Assembly: GCA_030054095.1 (NCBI GenBank)
Contig: JASGCO010000024.1
Location: 1 to 59,267, forward strand
Source: Sediminibacterium sp.
Lineage (GTDB): Bacteria > Bacteroidota > Bacteroidia > B-17B0 > Aurantibacillaceae
Direction of reading: 5' to 3'
DNA length: 59,267 nucleotides
Shown in pieces: positions 38,599 through 47,011 of the stretch. Below the pieces are notes generated by a model, which saw nothing but the letters and a program-made list of their open reading frames with translations, was not told the origin of the DNA and ran no database searches. A program made the translations under genes and the position numbers. Each line of letters opens with the position of its first letter. Positions within the stretch are counted from its first letter, which is position 1.

Positions 38599-38809
38599 GG
38601 GCGCCCTCCACGTGCACACCCACAGCTTTTCCAAAGTTTCAGAACTTTGGAAAAGCTTGCCCTCCGCCAGCGTGGCCGGGCTGTACGCTTTAGCCTGCTA
38701 CCCTTTTGCAGCATCGCATCGGCCTGCGGTGGCTCCCTTCGTCGCCTCCTTAACCGTGCGCTGGCTCGCAAAAGTCAGCGCAGGGCTGCCGCTGCCATCC
38801 CTGGGCGAT
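38599..38809 (+). repeat. Structured intergenic repeat element, copy A
   Basis: A GC-rich element unlike its surroundings. In order: GGGCGCCC (38599-38606); a perfect 15-bp hairpin, AGCTTTTCCAAAGTT / AACTTTGGAAAAGCT with loop TCAG (38624-38657); a core with GGCCGGGCTGTACGCT (to 38689); a variable region with an imperfect long stem (CTTTTGC near 38703 against GCAAAAG near 38768); and a 3' block GCTGCCATCCCTG (38791-38803). The same order occurs inverted at 51383-51538. It lies after the rplT terminator in the same orientation as rplT. The open frames through it are not genes. Confidence 0.8.
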
Positions 38810-38866
38810 GGGTGAATAGTGATATAAGGTTTAATCTTGATAATAAGTGGGAGATAACCTACCATA

Positions 38867-38899
38867 AATAAAAAAAGCGTGCCTTTTCCGGCGCGCTTT
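38867..38899 (-). terminator. Rho-independent terminator after yidC
   Basis: On the minus strand AAAGCGCGCC, loop GGAAAA, GGCACGCTTT (one G-U pair), then a T-rich tract to 38867. It lies 25 bases after the yidC stop. Confidence 0.8.
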
Positions 38900-38924
38900 C
38901 CTGTTATAAAATAATCCAATCCGC

Positions 38925-40808
38925 TTAACGCTTTTTCGCTTGCTGCTGACGTTGTTTGGCCATGTCCTCTAAGCGTTTCTGAAACGAAGACGTTTTAACC
39001 GGCTTCTTCATATTCGCGTCAATCTCAGCCCTTACCTTCTCGTCACTTACAAACTTTTTAATTACCCAGTTCTGCGAAAACGTAAACATGTTGGCCAGAA
39101 AATAATACCAGCTTAAACCAGCCGCGTACTTATTCATCACCGCCAAAAAGATTACCGGCATAAAATACATCATAAACTTCATGCCCGGCATCTGATTATT
39201 TTGCTGCGGCATCATGTTACTGTTCATGTAGGTATAAATAATCGTACTCACAAACATTAACAACGCAAACAAACTCACGTGATCACCGTACGCCCAGCTA
39301 ATAATAGGAATCTCTCCAAAAGTTACCACACTGTCATAAGTACTTAAATCATCGCTCCACAAAAAACTGTGCTGGCGTAACTCAATGGCCGCCGGAATAA
39401 ACGCAAACAACGCGATTAAAATAGGGAACTGTAACAATAACGGCACGCATCCGCTTAACGGATTAACACCCGCCTTACGGTACAACGCCATTTGCTCCTG
39501 CTGCTTTTTCATAGGATCAGCGTTATTGCCCATCTTGGCATTCAACGCGTCTGTTTCCGGTTTCAACACCCGCATACGCGCGCCGCTCATATAGGTTTTA
39601 TACGCGATAGGGAACAACAGAATTTTTACAATAATGGTCAGTATCAAAATAACAATTCCCATGTTCATATTACTTAACCAGTTAAACAGCGGAATCACCA
39701 GCCATTTATTAAGGTAAGAAAATATGCTCCATCCGGTTGGAATGATCTTTTCCAGATTCAGTCCCTCATACGTTTTTAACGTATTGTAATGGTTCGGGCC
39801 AAAGTAATAACTCATCCCAAACGTTTCTGACGCTCCGTGATTATAAGGAATACTTAAATCACAGGCAGGCACTTTTACCACCGTTGGCGAATTAGGGCGC
39901 AATCCCAGTTTAGCCGAACTACCGAATTTCGAAAACTGATTATCCGCAATCAGGGTGGCGTTAAAATACTGCTGCTTAAAACTGATCCATTTAATGTCCG
40001 ACTCTGTTAAATCCAGTTTCTCATCTTTCATCGGATTAATGTAATCCACATCTTCTGTTACCTGTTTGTAATAAATAGTAGCCGCTTCCTTCTCCTTTAC
40101 GATGTGTTTTTCCTGTCCTGGCATCTGCATCGTCCAGTTTACCTGAATCTGATCTTCGTTCGAGGAAAGAATGTCCTGTAACTTTACAAACTTAATATCA
40201 CATTTCACCATGTAATCGTCTGGCTTAAGTGTGTACACATACTCCAGATAACTGCCAGATTTTGCCGTGTTCAGTTTCATGCTTAAACTGTTCCCTGTGG
40301 CGGATGGCTCGGCGGAAAAGTAAAAACTATCGGTACTGAACATGCGGCTCTTATCGTAAGCACTCAATTTAAGCGCGAAGATGGTTGAGTCTGTATCAAA
40401 TAAAACCAAAGGTTCTTTTTTCCCATATCGGTTATATTTTTTCAGTTCTACCTTGGCCACGTGCCCGCCTTTTGTGTTTACATACACTTTTACCAGATTG
40501 TTTTCAATAGCTACCAGTTTGGCTTCGCCTTTTGTAGCCGGTGCAAAATCTCTGTATTGATCAAAAGCCCGCGCAGTCAACACGCTGTCGCTAACCGGTG
40601 CCATCTCTCCTTTTACGGAGTCCACCGCTACTTTTTGAGCGGCTAGTTTAGCCTTCTCCAGTTCTTCGGCCTGCTTTTGAGCTAACTGAATGGAGTCTTT
40701 AATCCGTTTGTTCTTTGCAATCTGTTCCTTTGTTGGACCGCTCATATAGATCCATACACCTAAAATAACGGCAATGAGACCCAGCCCAATTAATGATTTC
40801 TTATCCAC
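38925..40808 (-). CDS. yidC: Membrane protein insertase YidC
   Basis: Inserts and folds inner-membrane proteins. The first helix is at the N-terminus (SLIGLGLIAVILGVWIYMSG), then a large periplasmic domain (about 30-350), then the conserved five-helix core in the C-terminal half (with YKTYMSGARMRVLKPE and GCVPLLLQFPILIALF). A basic Gln-rich tail ends the protein (RQQQAKKR). The GTG at 40808 is the start: a TACATTTG promoter element lies just upstream at 40830-40837, so the longer TTG frame (to 40832) cannot be fully transcribed. The length is 627 residues. Confidence 0.95.
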   Translation of the reverse strand: MDKKSLIGLGLIAVILGVWIYMSGPTKEQIAKNKRIKDSIQLAQKQAEELEKAKLAAQKVAVDSVKGEMAPVSDSVLTARAFDQYRDFAPATKGEAKLVAIENNLVKVYVNTKGGHVAKVELKKYNRYGKKEPLVLFDTDSTIFALKLSAYDKSRMFSTDSFYFSAEPSATGNSLSMKLNTAKSGSYLEYVYTLKPDDYMVKCDIKFVKLQDILSSNEDQIQVNWTMQMPGQEKHIVKEKEAATIYYKQVTEDVDYINPMKDEKLDLTESDIKWISFKQQYFNATLIADNQFSKFGSSAKLGLRPNSPTVVKVPACDLSIPYNHGASETFGMSYYFGPNHYNTLKTYEGLNLEKIIPTGWSIFSYLNKWLVIPLFNWLSNMNMGIVILILTIIVKILLFPIAYKTYMSGARMRVLKPETDALNAKMGNNADPMKKQQEQMALYRKAGVNPLSGCVPLLLQFPILIALFAFIPAAIELRQHSFLWSDDLSTYDSVVTFGEIPIISWAYGDHVSLFALLMFVSTIIYTYMNSNMMPQQNNQMPGMKFMMYFMPVIFLAVMNKYAAGLSWYYFLANMFTFSQNWVIKKFVSDEKVRAEIDANMKKPVKTSSFQKRLEDMAKQRQQQAKKR

Positions 40809-40829
40809 GCTGATATAAAATTTAGGCTG

Positions 40830-40837
40830 CAAATGTA
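40830..40837 (-). promoter_or_regulatory. -7 element for yidC
   Basis: Minus-strand TACATTTG. Transcription would start near 40823, giving a leader of about 15 bases before the GTG at 40808. Confidence 0.6.
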
Positions 40838-41084
40838 CTATTATTTATGGCTCCAAAAAAGGAATTATAAGGGCTTTTAACCTTGAGTATCAATCGCGTA
40901 ACAGGCAACTCTTACCGCTCTGCCTATCAGTAGTTAACAAATACCGGCCCTCCTTTAAAAAAGGCTACCAGCCATCACCTCTCGGGTTGCCCTATCCTGT
41001 GAATTAAATCATGGCCTTTTATTTCCTATTCCCTGTGTTTTTTAGTAATTTGTACCTCCGTTTTTAACCATTTATACCATCGTT

Positions 41085-42176
41085 ATGGCAAAAGATAAAT
41101 CCATTCTTACCCCACAATCTAAAACTTTTTTAAAAGCCTATTTGAATAATCCTTCACCAACAGGTTTTGAGAGCAGCGGTCAAAAAATATGGCTCGATTA
41201 CATTAAACCCTATATTGATGAGTACTTTGTAGATACGTATGGCACTGCTGTTGGCGTTATAAATCCTAAGGCCGAATACAAAGTAGTGATTGAAGCGCAC
41301 GCCGATGAAATTTCGTGGTTTGTACATTATATTACCAAAGACGGTTTTATTTACCTGCGTCGCAACGGTGGCAGCGACCACCAAATCGCTCCGTCCAAAC
41401 GCGTAAACATTCATACGGATAAAGGCATTGTAAAAGCCGTTTTCGGCTGGCCGGCCATTCACGTGCGCGATGCCGCCAAAGAAGAAACACCCACTCTTAA
41501 AAATATTTTTCTCGATCTGGGTTGCAAATCAGATAAAGAAGTAGAAGAATTGGGCGTTCATGTGGGCTGCGTGGTTACTTACGAAGATGAGTTGATGGAG
41601 CTGAACGACCGGTATTATGTTGGCCGCGCCCTCGATAACCGCATTGGCGGATTTATGATTGCCGAAGTGGCCCGTCTTTTAAAACAAAATAAAGATAAAC
41701 TGCCTTTCGGTCTCTATATTGTTAATGCCGTTCAGGAAGAAGTAGGCCTACGCGGTGCCGAAATGATTGCCCGTCGTATTAATCCTGATGTCGCCATCAT
41801 TACCGATGTGTGTCACGACACACAAACCCCTATGATGAACAAAATTACCAGTGGCGATTTAAGCTGTGGAAAAGGCCCTGTTTTAAGTTATGCGCCCGCT
41901 GTTCAGAACAACTTGCTGAAACTGGTAATTGAGGCCGCTAAAAAGAATAAAATTGAATTCCAGCGCCAGGCCGCTTCACGTGCTACCGGAACCGATACCG
42001 ACGCGTTTGCCTACTCTACCGATGGTATTGCCAGTGTTCTAATTTCGCTGCCGCTGCGCTACATGCACACCACCGTTGAAACAGTGCATAAACAAGATGT
42101 GGAAGAAGTTATTAAACTGATTTACCACAGCTTAAAGTCTATTAAAAACAATCACGATTTCAGATATATAAAATAA
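41085..42176 (+). CDS. M42-family metallopeptidase (glutamyl aminopeptidase-like)
   Basis: A cytosolic two-metal aminopeptidase of the FrvX/PepA-M42 group, 363 residues. The metal and catalytic residues are visible in EAHADEISW, ALDNRIGGF, QEEVGLRGAE and TDVCHDTQTP, plus the late histidine in RYMHTTVETVH. It starts a block with GH3, LysE and DUF493 genes spaced by only a few bases. Which peptides it cuts cannot be told from sequence. Confidence 0.92.
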   Translation: MAKDKSILTPQSKTFLKAYLNNPSPTGFESSGQKIWLDYIKPYIDEYFVDTYGTAVGVINPKAEYKVVIEAHADEISWFVHYITKDGFIYLRRNGGSDHQIAPSKRVNIHTDKGIVKAVFGWPAIHVRDAAKEETPTLKNIFLDLGCKSDKEVEELGVHVGCVVTYEDELMELNDRYYVGRALDNRIGGFMIAEVARLLKQNKDKLPFGLYIVNAVQEEVGLRGAEMIARRINPDVAIITDVCHDTQTPMMNKITSGDLSCGKGPVLSYAPAVQNNLLKLVIEAAKKNKIEFQRQAASRATGTDTDAFAYSTDGIASVLISLPLRYMHTTVETVHKQDVEEVIKLIYHSLKSIKNNHDFRYIK

Positions 42177-42181
42177 CGCCC

Positions 42182-43717
42182 ATGCCTATTTTAGGTTCTA
42201 TTATAAAACAGGTGATTAATGTCCGGGGCCGCATTCCCGCCCGGCAAAACACCCACAAACAGCAAATACGCCAATTACGTAAACTCATGCTTAAAGCCCA
42301 GTTTACAGAATTTGGAATGGCGCATCAGTTTAATGAACTGGTGCTGATTGACGATCCCATTAAAGCCTTTCAGAATACCGTTCCCATTTTTGATTACCAG
42401 AGTATTTTTGATGCCTGGTGGCATCGCACCCTCAAAGGTGAAAAAAATATCTGCTGGCCAGGTAAAATAAAGTACTTTGCCCTCAGTAGCGGCACCTCCG
42501 AATCATCGAGCAAACACATTCCGGTTACAAAAGATCTGATTAAAACCATTCATAAAGGCACTGTTAAACAAATTCTTTCTACCCGCCATTTTAATTTTAC
42601 AAAAGAACAATACGAAACAGAAATTTTATTTGTGGGCGGGAGTACCAACCTCAATTATAACGGCACGTATTTTAGCGGCGATTTAAGTGGCATTACTACC
42701 GGTACCCAACCCCGCTGGTTTCAGAATTTTACCCTTCCGGGACCTGACATACGATCACTGGCCGACTGGGAGAGTAAATTGACCGACATCGTTAACAACG
42801 CCAAACAATGGAACGTGGGGTTCATTTGTGGTGTACCCGCCTGGATACAGATTTTATTTGAACGCATTATTAAACATTATAATGTAAACACCATACACGA
42901 TGTATGGCCCAATCTGGCTATTTATGTACATGGCGGTGTGGCCATTGCTCCTTATAAATCCAGCATCAACGCCCTTTGCAGCAAAGAACTGATTTATCTG
43001 GATACCTATATGGCATCTGAGGGATTTATTGCCTATCAGGAACGGCCTAATCCACAACAAGCCATGAAACTGATTACCGATAACAAACTGTTTTTTGAAT
43101 TTGTCCCTTTTACGGATGAACATTTTGATGCGGATGGTAACATTAAACCCAACGCCAAAGCGCTTTGTTTAACCGAAGTAGAAGCCGACAAAGAATACGC
43201 CTTATTATTAAGTACCCCGGCCGGTGCATGGCGCTACCTTATTGGCGATACGGTAAAATTTACAGATGTAGCGCGTAACGAAATTATCATTACCGGGCGT
43301 ACCAAACATTTTTTAAGTTTATGTGGCGAGCACCTCAGTGTAGATAACATGAACAAAGCGGTACAATTAACCGCTGATGAATTAGGCATTACCATAAACG
43401 AATTTTGTGTGGCTGGTATGCCTTATCAGGGCCTGTTTGCGCACCACTGGTACCTGGGAACCGATAAAAATGCAGATCCCGCAATACTTCGCGAAAAAAT
43501 AGATCATCATCTGAAAGTGCTGAACGACGATTACAAAACCGAACGCTTGCACGCGCTTAAAGATGTGATTATTACTGTTCTGCCACATCAGGTATTTATT
43601 AATTTTCTCGCCAGTAAAAATAAACTTGGCGGACAAAGTAAATTTCCAAGGGTTATGAAAAGTAAGCACCTGAACGACTGGCTAGCCTTTTTAGAAACTA
43701 ACACTTTGCGCTATTGA
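42182..43717 (+). CDS. GH3 auxin-responsive promoter family protein
   Basis: A 511-residue member of the GH3 adenylate-forming family. In plants GH3 enzymes join acyl acids to amino acids through an acyl-adenylate; the bacterial role is unknown. The ATP-binding motif is visible as LSSGTSESSSKHIPVT (about 101-116). YMASEGFIAYQ (about 278-288) and YRYLIGDTVKFT-like WRYLIGDTVKF (about 350-360) are the other family motifs. It starts 5 bases after the M42 peptidase gene and overlaps the LysE gene. The peptidase-ligase-exporter order hints at metabolism or export of an amino acid conjugate, which is speculation. Confidence 0.9.
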   Translation: MPILGSIIKQVINVRGRIPARQNTHKQQIRQLRKLMLKAQFTEFGMAHQFNELVLIDDPIKAFQNTVPIFDYQSIFDAWWHRTLKGEKNICWPGKIKYFALSSGTSESSSKHIPVTKDLIKTIHKGTVKQILSTRHFNFTKEQYETEILFVGGSTNLNYNGTYFSGDLSGITTGTQPRWFQNFTLPGPDIRSLADWESKLTDIVNNAKQWNVGFICGVPAWIQILFERIIKHYNVNTIHDVWPNLAIYVHGGVAIAPYKSSINALCSKELIYLDTYMASEGFIAYQERPNPQQAMKLITDNKLFFEFVPFTDEHFDADGNIKPNAKALCLTEVEADKEYALLLSTPAGAWRYLIGDTVKFTDVARNEIIITGRTKHFLSLCGEHLSVDNMNKAVQLTADELGITINEFCVAGMPYQGLFAHHWYLGTDKNADPAILREKIDHHLKVLNDDYKTERLHALKDVIITVLPHQVFINFLASKNKLGGQSKFPRVMKSKHLNDWLAFLETNTLRY

Positions 43718-44346
43718 TTGCCAGTTTAATATATCAGACCCTCATTATCATTTTGTTGCTGACCTTTTCATTTGGTCCCGCGTTTTTTGCCCTTATCAAT
43801 ACCGGCATTAAATACGGTTATAAATCAGGTTCAGCATTGGCCATCGGCATTGTAGCCAGTGATTTTTTACTATGCCTCCTCATTATTTTTTTGGTGAGTA
43901 TCGGTGCGACCAATCTGATACACGATGAAAAAAACCAACGGTTTATGGGTATTATGGCCGGGTTGGTACTCGTTATTTTTGGGGCGCTTTATTTTCGTAA
44001 ACCTGTAAAAAAATCGGAAGAAGTAATTGAGATTAAACTCCCTTCCACAACCGCCATGCTGCTTAAAGGATTTTTCCTGAATATACTGAATCCAACTGTT
44101 TGGTTATTGTGGCTGGGCAATGTAACGGCAGTAAGTAAAAGTCTGGATTATTCAGTTATAAAAATGATCATTTATTTTGGTATAACCCTTGGTTTGGTAT
44201 TATCAGTTGAAGTAGCTAAAGTAGCACTTGCCGGTCGTATAAAAGTATTTTTAACCGAAAGAATCATGCACATGGTAAATACTATAACCGGTGTATTGCT
44301 TATCATTTTTGGTTTGGTTTTAATTTACAATCACTATTTTGATTAA
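43714..44346 (+). CDS. LysE-family amino acid exporter
   Basis: A 210-residue inner-membrane protein with about six hydrophobic helices. The first helix and loop (LTFSFGPAFFALINTGIKYG) hold the conserved LysE/RhtB region, with the family's central NILNPTVWLLWLG. It starts at a TTG (43714) that overlaps the GH3 stop by 4 bases (TTGA), so its translation is probably coupled to GH3. The substrate is unknown. Confidence 0.88.
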   Translation: MIASLIYQTLIIILLLTFSFGPAFFALINTGIKYGYKSGSALAIGIVASDFLLCLLIIFLVSIGATNLIHDEKNQRFMGIMAGLVLVIFGALYFRKPVKKSEEVIEIKLPSTTAMLLKGFFLNILNPTVWLLWLGNVTAVSKSLDYSVIKMIIYFGITLGLVLSVEVAKVALAGRIKVFLTERIMHMVNTITGVLLIIFGLVLIYNHYFD

Positions 44347-44349
44347 TAC

Positions 44350-44622
44350 ATGACGGAAAGCGAATTAGAGAACTTTAAGAACAAACTACTGGAAGCGATG
44401 ACTTTTCCGAGTGTGTACATGTTCAAATTTATTGTAGATGCAGATAATCGTAAAATAGCTCTGCTGGAAAGTCTTTTTGGGGAAGATGCCGAAATCCATA
44501 CTAAAGAAAGCGGCAATGGCAAATACATTAGTATCACGGCAAAAGAAGTAGTTATGAACGTGGAGGAGATAATCGACGTTTATAAAAAAGCGGCAGAGGT
44601 AAAAGGTGTCATGTTTTTGTAA
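44350..44622 (+). CDS. DUF493 (YbeD-like) family protein
   Basis: A 90-residue cytosolic protein of the DUF493 family. TFPSVYMFKFIV near residues 18-29 and the SGNGKYISITAKEVVMNVEEIIDVYK stretch match the ferredoxin-like ACT-type fold of that family. The function is unknown. It starts 3 bases after the LysE gene and ends 23 bases before the epimerase-like gene. Confidence 0.85.
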   Translation: MTESELENFKNKLLEAMTFPSVYMFKFIVDADNRKIALLESLFGEDAEIHTKESGNGKYISITAKEVVMNVEEIIDVYKKAAEVKGVMFL

Positions 44623-44645
44623 TTAGAACAACCCCAGTCTTTGCC

Positions 44646-45515
44646 GTGATTCATCTGCAAAACAATATCATTAAGTTAAGTATTGACTCGCTGGGTGCTG
44701 AATTACGTCATCTGATCTGGCAACCAACTTCATGTGAGTTACTCTGGCAGGCTAGGCCTGATGTATGGCCTCGGTGCGCACCAGTGCTGTTCCCCATTGT
44801 GGGACGTCTCCGCCAAAACGCTTACCGTTACAAGGGTATTCAGTATCCGCTTAGTCAGCACGGTTTTGCCCGCGATCTCCATTTTGATTGTTTAAGCGCG
44901 ACAAGTACTCAGGCACATTTTGTTTTAAACGCCAATGAAAATACACTGTCTGTTTTCCCGTTCCGGTTCGAATTACACATTGTTTATACTTTGCATGAGC
45001 AGGAACTACAGGTAGTTTATATTGTAAAAAATACCGACTCCGTTACCATGCCGTTCAGCATTGGCGCGCATCCCGGATTTAAACTTCCTTTCTATACCAA
45101 CGAAACCGCTGAAGATTATTTTTTACGTTTCGAAAGCGATAATTATCAAATCACATCCCTTGAGAACGGCTTGCGCCAAAGAGAGGAACGCCCCTTTCCT
45201 ATTCCAGGCAAAACACTTCCACTTTCCGCTACACTATTCGATAATGACGCGTTGATTTTTGAAACCGCTCAGATACGGGAAGTGAGTCTTTGTTCCAAAA
45301 ATCATCCTCTGGCCATTACGTTAAAATGTGAAGATTGGCCTTACTTTGGCATCTGGTCTAAAAAAGGTCCCCTGCAGTTTGTTTGTCTGGAACCCTGGAT
45401 GGGTATAACCGATGCCACAGACGCGGGAGACGATTTGTTCAGCAAAGATGGCATGCTGTTATTAGAACCCCAACAAGAAAAAGAGTTCCGTTACAGTATC
45501 GTAATTAATACGTAA
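44646..45515 (+). CDS. Aldose 1-epimerase family protein
   Basis: A 289-residue beta-sandwich protein of the galactose mutarotase-like superfamily, LacX/YeaD-like. LSQHGFARDLHFD (about 74-86) and SIGAHPGFKLPF (about 139-150) hold the conserved histidines, with CLEPWMGITDA near the end. The start is the GTG at 44646. AGTCTTTG just upstream is one base off the -7 consensus, so a very short leader is possible. The sugar substrate cannot be inferred. Confidence 0.88.
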   Translation: MIHLQNNIIKLSIDSLGAELRHLIWQPTSCELLWQARPDVWPRCAPVLFPIVGRLRQNAYRYKGIQYPLSQHGFARDLHFDCLSATSTQAHFVLNANENTLSVFPFRFELHIVYTLHEQELQVVYIVKNTDSVTMPFSIGAHPGFKLPFYTNETAEDYFLRFESDNYQITSLENGLRQREERPFPIPGKTLPLSATLFDNDALIFETAQIREVSLCSKNHPLAITLKCEDWPYFGIWSKKGPLQFVCLEPWMGITDATDAGDDLFSKDGMLLLEPQQEKEFRYSIVINT

Positions 45516-45524
45516 TTTCGGGGC

Positions 45525-46025
45525 ATGAATACTATACAGGTTGGAATTATAATGGGCAGCGCCAGCGACCTTCCGGTTATGCAGGCTGCCGCGGATGTAT
45601 TAAAAACCCTTGGTGTTTCTTACGAAATAGACATTGTATCGGCACACCGCACACCCGAAAAAATGGTGGAGTACGCCAAAACCGCGCATACCCGTGGATT
45701 AAAAGTGATTGTTGCCGGAGCAGGCGGTGCCGCGCATTTACCGGGAATGGTTGCCAGCTTAACCCCTCTGCCTGTTGTAGGCGTACCTGTAAAAAGCAGC
45801 AACAGTATTGATGGCTGGGACAGCTTGCTAAGCATTGTGCAAATGCCAAATGGCGTGCCCGTAGCTACGGTAGCCGTAAACGCTGCTCAAAACGCCGGTA
45901 TTTTGGCCGCGCAAATCCTTGGCACATCTGATAGTTCGCTCCTGCAACGCATGATCGCGTTTAAAGAAGAACTAAAAACGAAAGTGCTGAAAGCCGCTGA
46001 AGAAGTGAAATTAAAATCCGTTTAA
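45525..46025 (+). CDS. purE: N5-carboxyaminoimidazole ribonucleotide mutase
   Basis: Catalyses the N5-CAIR to CAIR step of purine synthesis. The signature [16 protein letters not shown] starts at residue 7, with [13 protein letters not shown] and [26 protein letters not shown] following. The length of 166 residues is that of class I PurE. It starts 9 bases after the epimerase-like gene. purK is not adjacent. Its last 4 bases overlap the 3' end of the convergent small lipoprotein gene. Confidence 0.97.
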   Translation: MNTIQVGIIMGSASDLPVMQAAADVLKTLGVSYEIDIVSAHRTPEKMVEYAKTAHTRGLKVIVAGAGGAAHLPGMVASLTPLPVVGVPVKSSNSIDGWDSLLSIVQMPNGVPVATVAVNAAQNAGILAAQILGTSDSSLLQRMIAFKEELKTKVLKAAEEVKLKSV

Positions 46026-46180
46026 ATAGAACCCTTACTTGCCTTACGGGTACGTTTGGGTTTAGAAATCCCCGGGCAGGAAGCACATCTGTTTTTGCTT
46101 CTGAACAGGAAACAACTTTCTAATCCACCTAAAAGAAATGAAAACAGGATTAGCGCTGCCAATGATTTTTTCAGTGTCAT
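46022..46180 (-). CDS. Small Cys-rich lipoprotein, unknown function
   Basis: A 52-residue protein found by translating the gap after purE. It begins [19 protein letters not shown], a lipoprotein signal, and LESC gives a lipobox-like site with C23 as the lipidated residue. The mature part is about 30 residues, with two further cysteines (RCASCP) and a basic tail ([13 protein letters not shown]). Very short basic lipoproteins with C-x2-C are common in Bacteroidota, but the function is unknown. TATCTTTA just upstream is one base off the -7 consensus. It overlaps purE by 4 bases, tail to tail. Confidence 0.7.
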   Translation of the reverse strand: MTLKKSLAALILFSFLLGGLESCFLFRSKNRCASCPGISKPKRTRKASKGSI

Positions 46181-46267
46181 ATTACCGTAAAGATACGTGA
46201 AATATTAGTATTTTTAATGAATGAATCAGCCTCCTTCTAAAAGGAAAAGAGGCCGGGTAAACATAGT

Positions 46268-47011
46268 ATGAAACCTTTTTTCCACTTAGGGCGTTATTTT
46301 ATGCTGATGGGGCGTGTATTTAGTAAACCCCAGAAGGCAGCCGTGTATTGGCGTCAGATCATTCATGAAATCAATAATATCGGTATTACCTCTCTGCCCA
46401 TTGTGGCCATTATTTCCGTATTTATGGGTGGTATTATCACCATTCAGGCCGCGTTTGGTTTCACCAGCCCGCTGGTGCCACTTTATGCTGTGGGGTTTAC
46501 CACCCGCGAATCCATTTTGCTGGAATTTAGTCCTACCATTGTCTGTTTGATTCTGGCTGGTAAGGTGGGCAGTAACATTGCTTCTGAAATTGGCTCTATG
46601 CGCATTACCGAACAGATTGACGCGCTCGAAATAATGGGTGTTAACTCGGCCGGGTACCTTATTTTTCCGAAAATAGCGGCTGCTGTTATTATTTTTCCGT
46701 TTCTTATTGCCATCAGTATGTTCTTAGGAATATGGGGTGGTTATTTTATGGGGGTGGCTGCCGGAGCGTGCTCCTCTTACGAATACATTTTTGGCATTCA
46801 GGCATTTTTTGAGCCCTGGAAATTGTATTACTCCTTTACCAAAGTGCTGGTGTTCGCGTATCTGATTACTTCGGTATCGTCGTATTTTGGGTATTATACC
46901 AATGGCGGCGCACTGGAGGTGGGAAAAAGCAGTACTAACGCGGTAGTGTACAGCAGTATCTTAATTTTGTTGTTTGGTTTAATTTTAACTAACCTCTTCC
47001 TGAACCAATGA
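46268..47011 (+). CDS. MlaE-family ABC transporter permease
   Basis: A 247-residue inner-membrane permease of the MlaE/YrbE group, which moves phospholipids between membranes in Proteobacteria. SEIGSMRITEQIDALEIMGVNS (about 110-131) is the signature EQIDALE loop. Five to six hydrophobic helices are visible. The stop overlaps the start of the ATPase gene (ATGA). No MCE-domain (MlaD) gene is next to it. Confidence 0.92.
   Translation: MKPFFHLGRYFMLMGRVFSKPQKAAVYWRQIIHEINNIGITSLPIVAIISVFMGGIITIQAAFGFTSPLVPLYAVGFTTRESILLEFSPTIVCLILAGKVGSNIASEIGSMRITEQIDALEIMGVNSAGYLIFPKIAAAVIIFPFLIAISMFLGIWGGYFMGVAAGACSSYEYIFGIQAFFEPWKLYYSFTKVLVFAYLITSVSSYFGYYTNGGALEVGKSSTNAVVYSSILILLFGLILTNLFLNQ

Noticed and set aside
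38541..38919. Several overlapping open frames between rplT and yidC
   Set aside because: They cross a terminator and the GC-rich repeat on both strands, and their translations are low-complexity Arg/Ala/Pro. The repeat structure explains the open frames.
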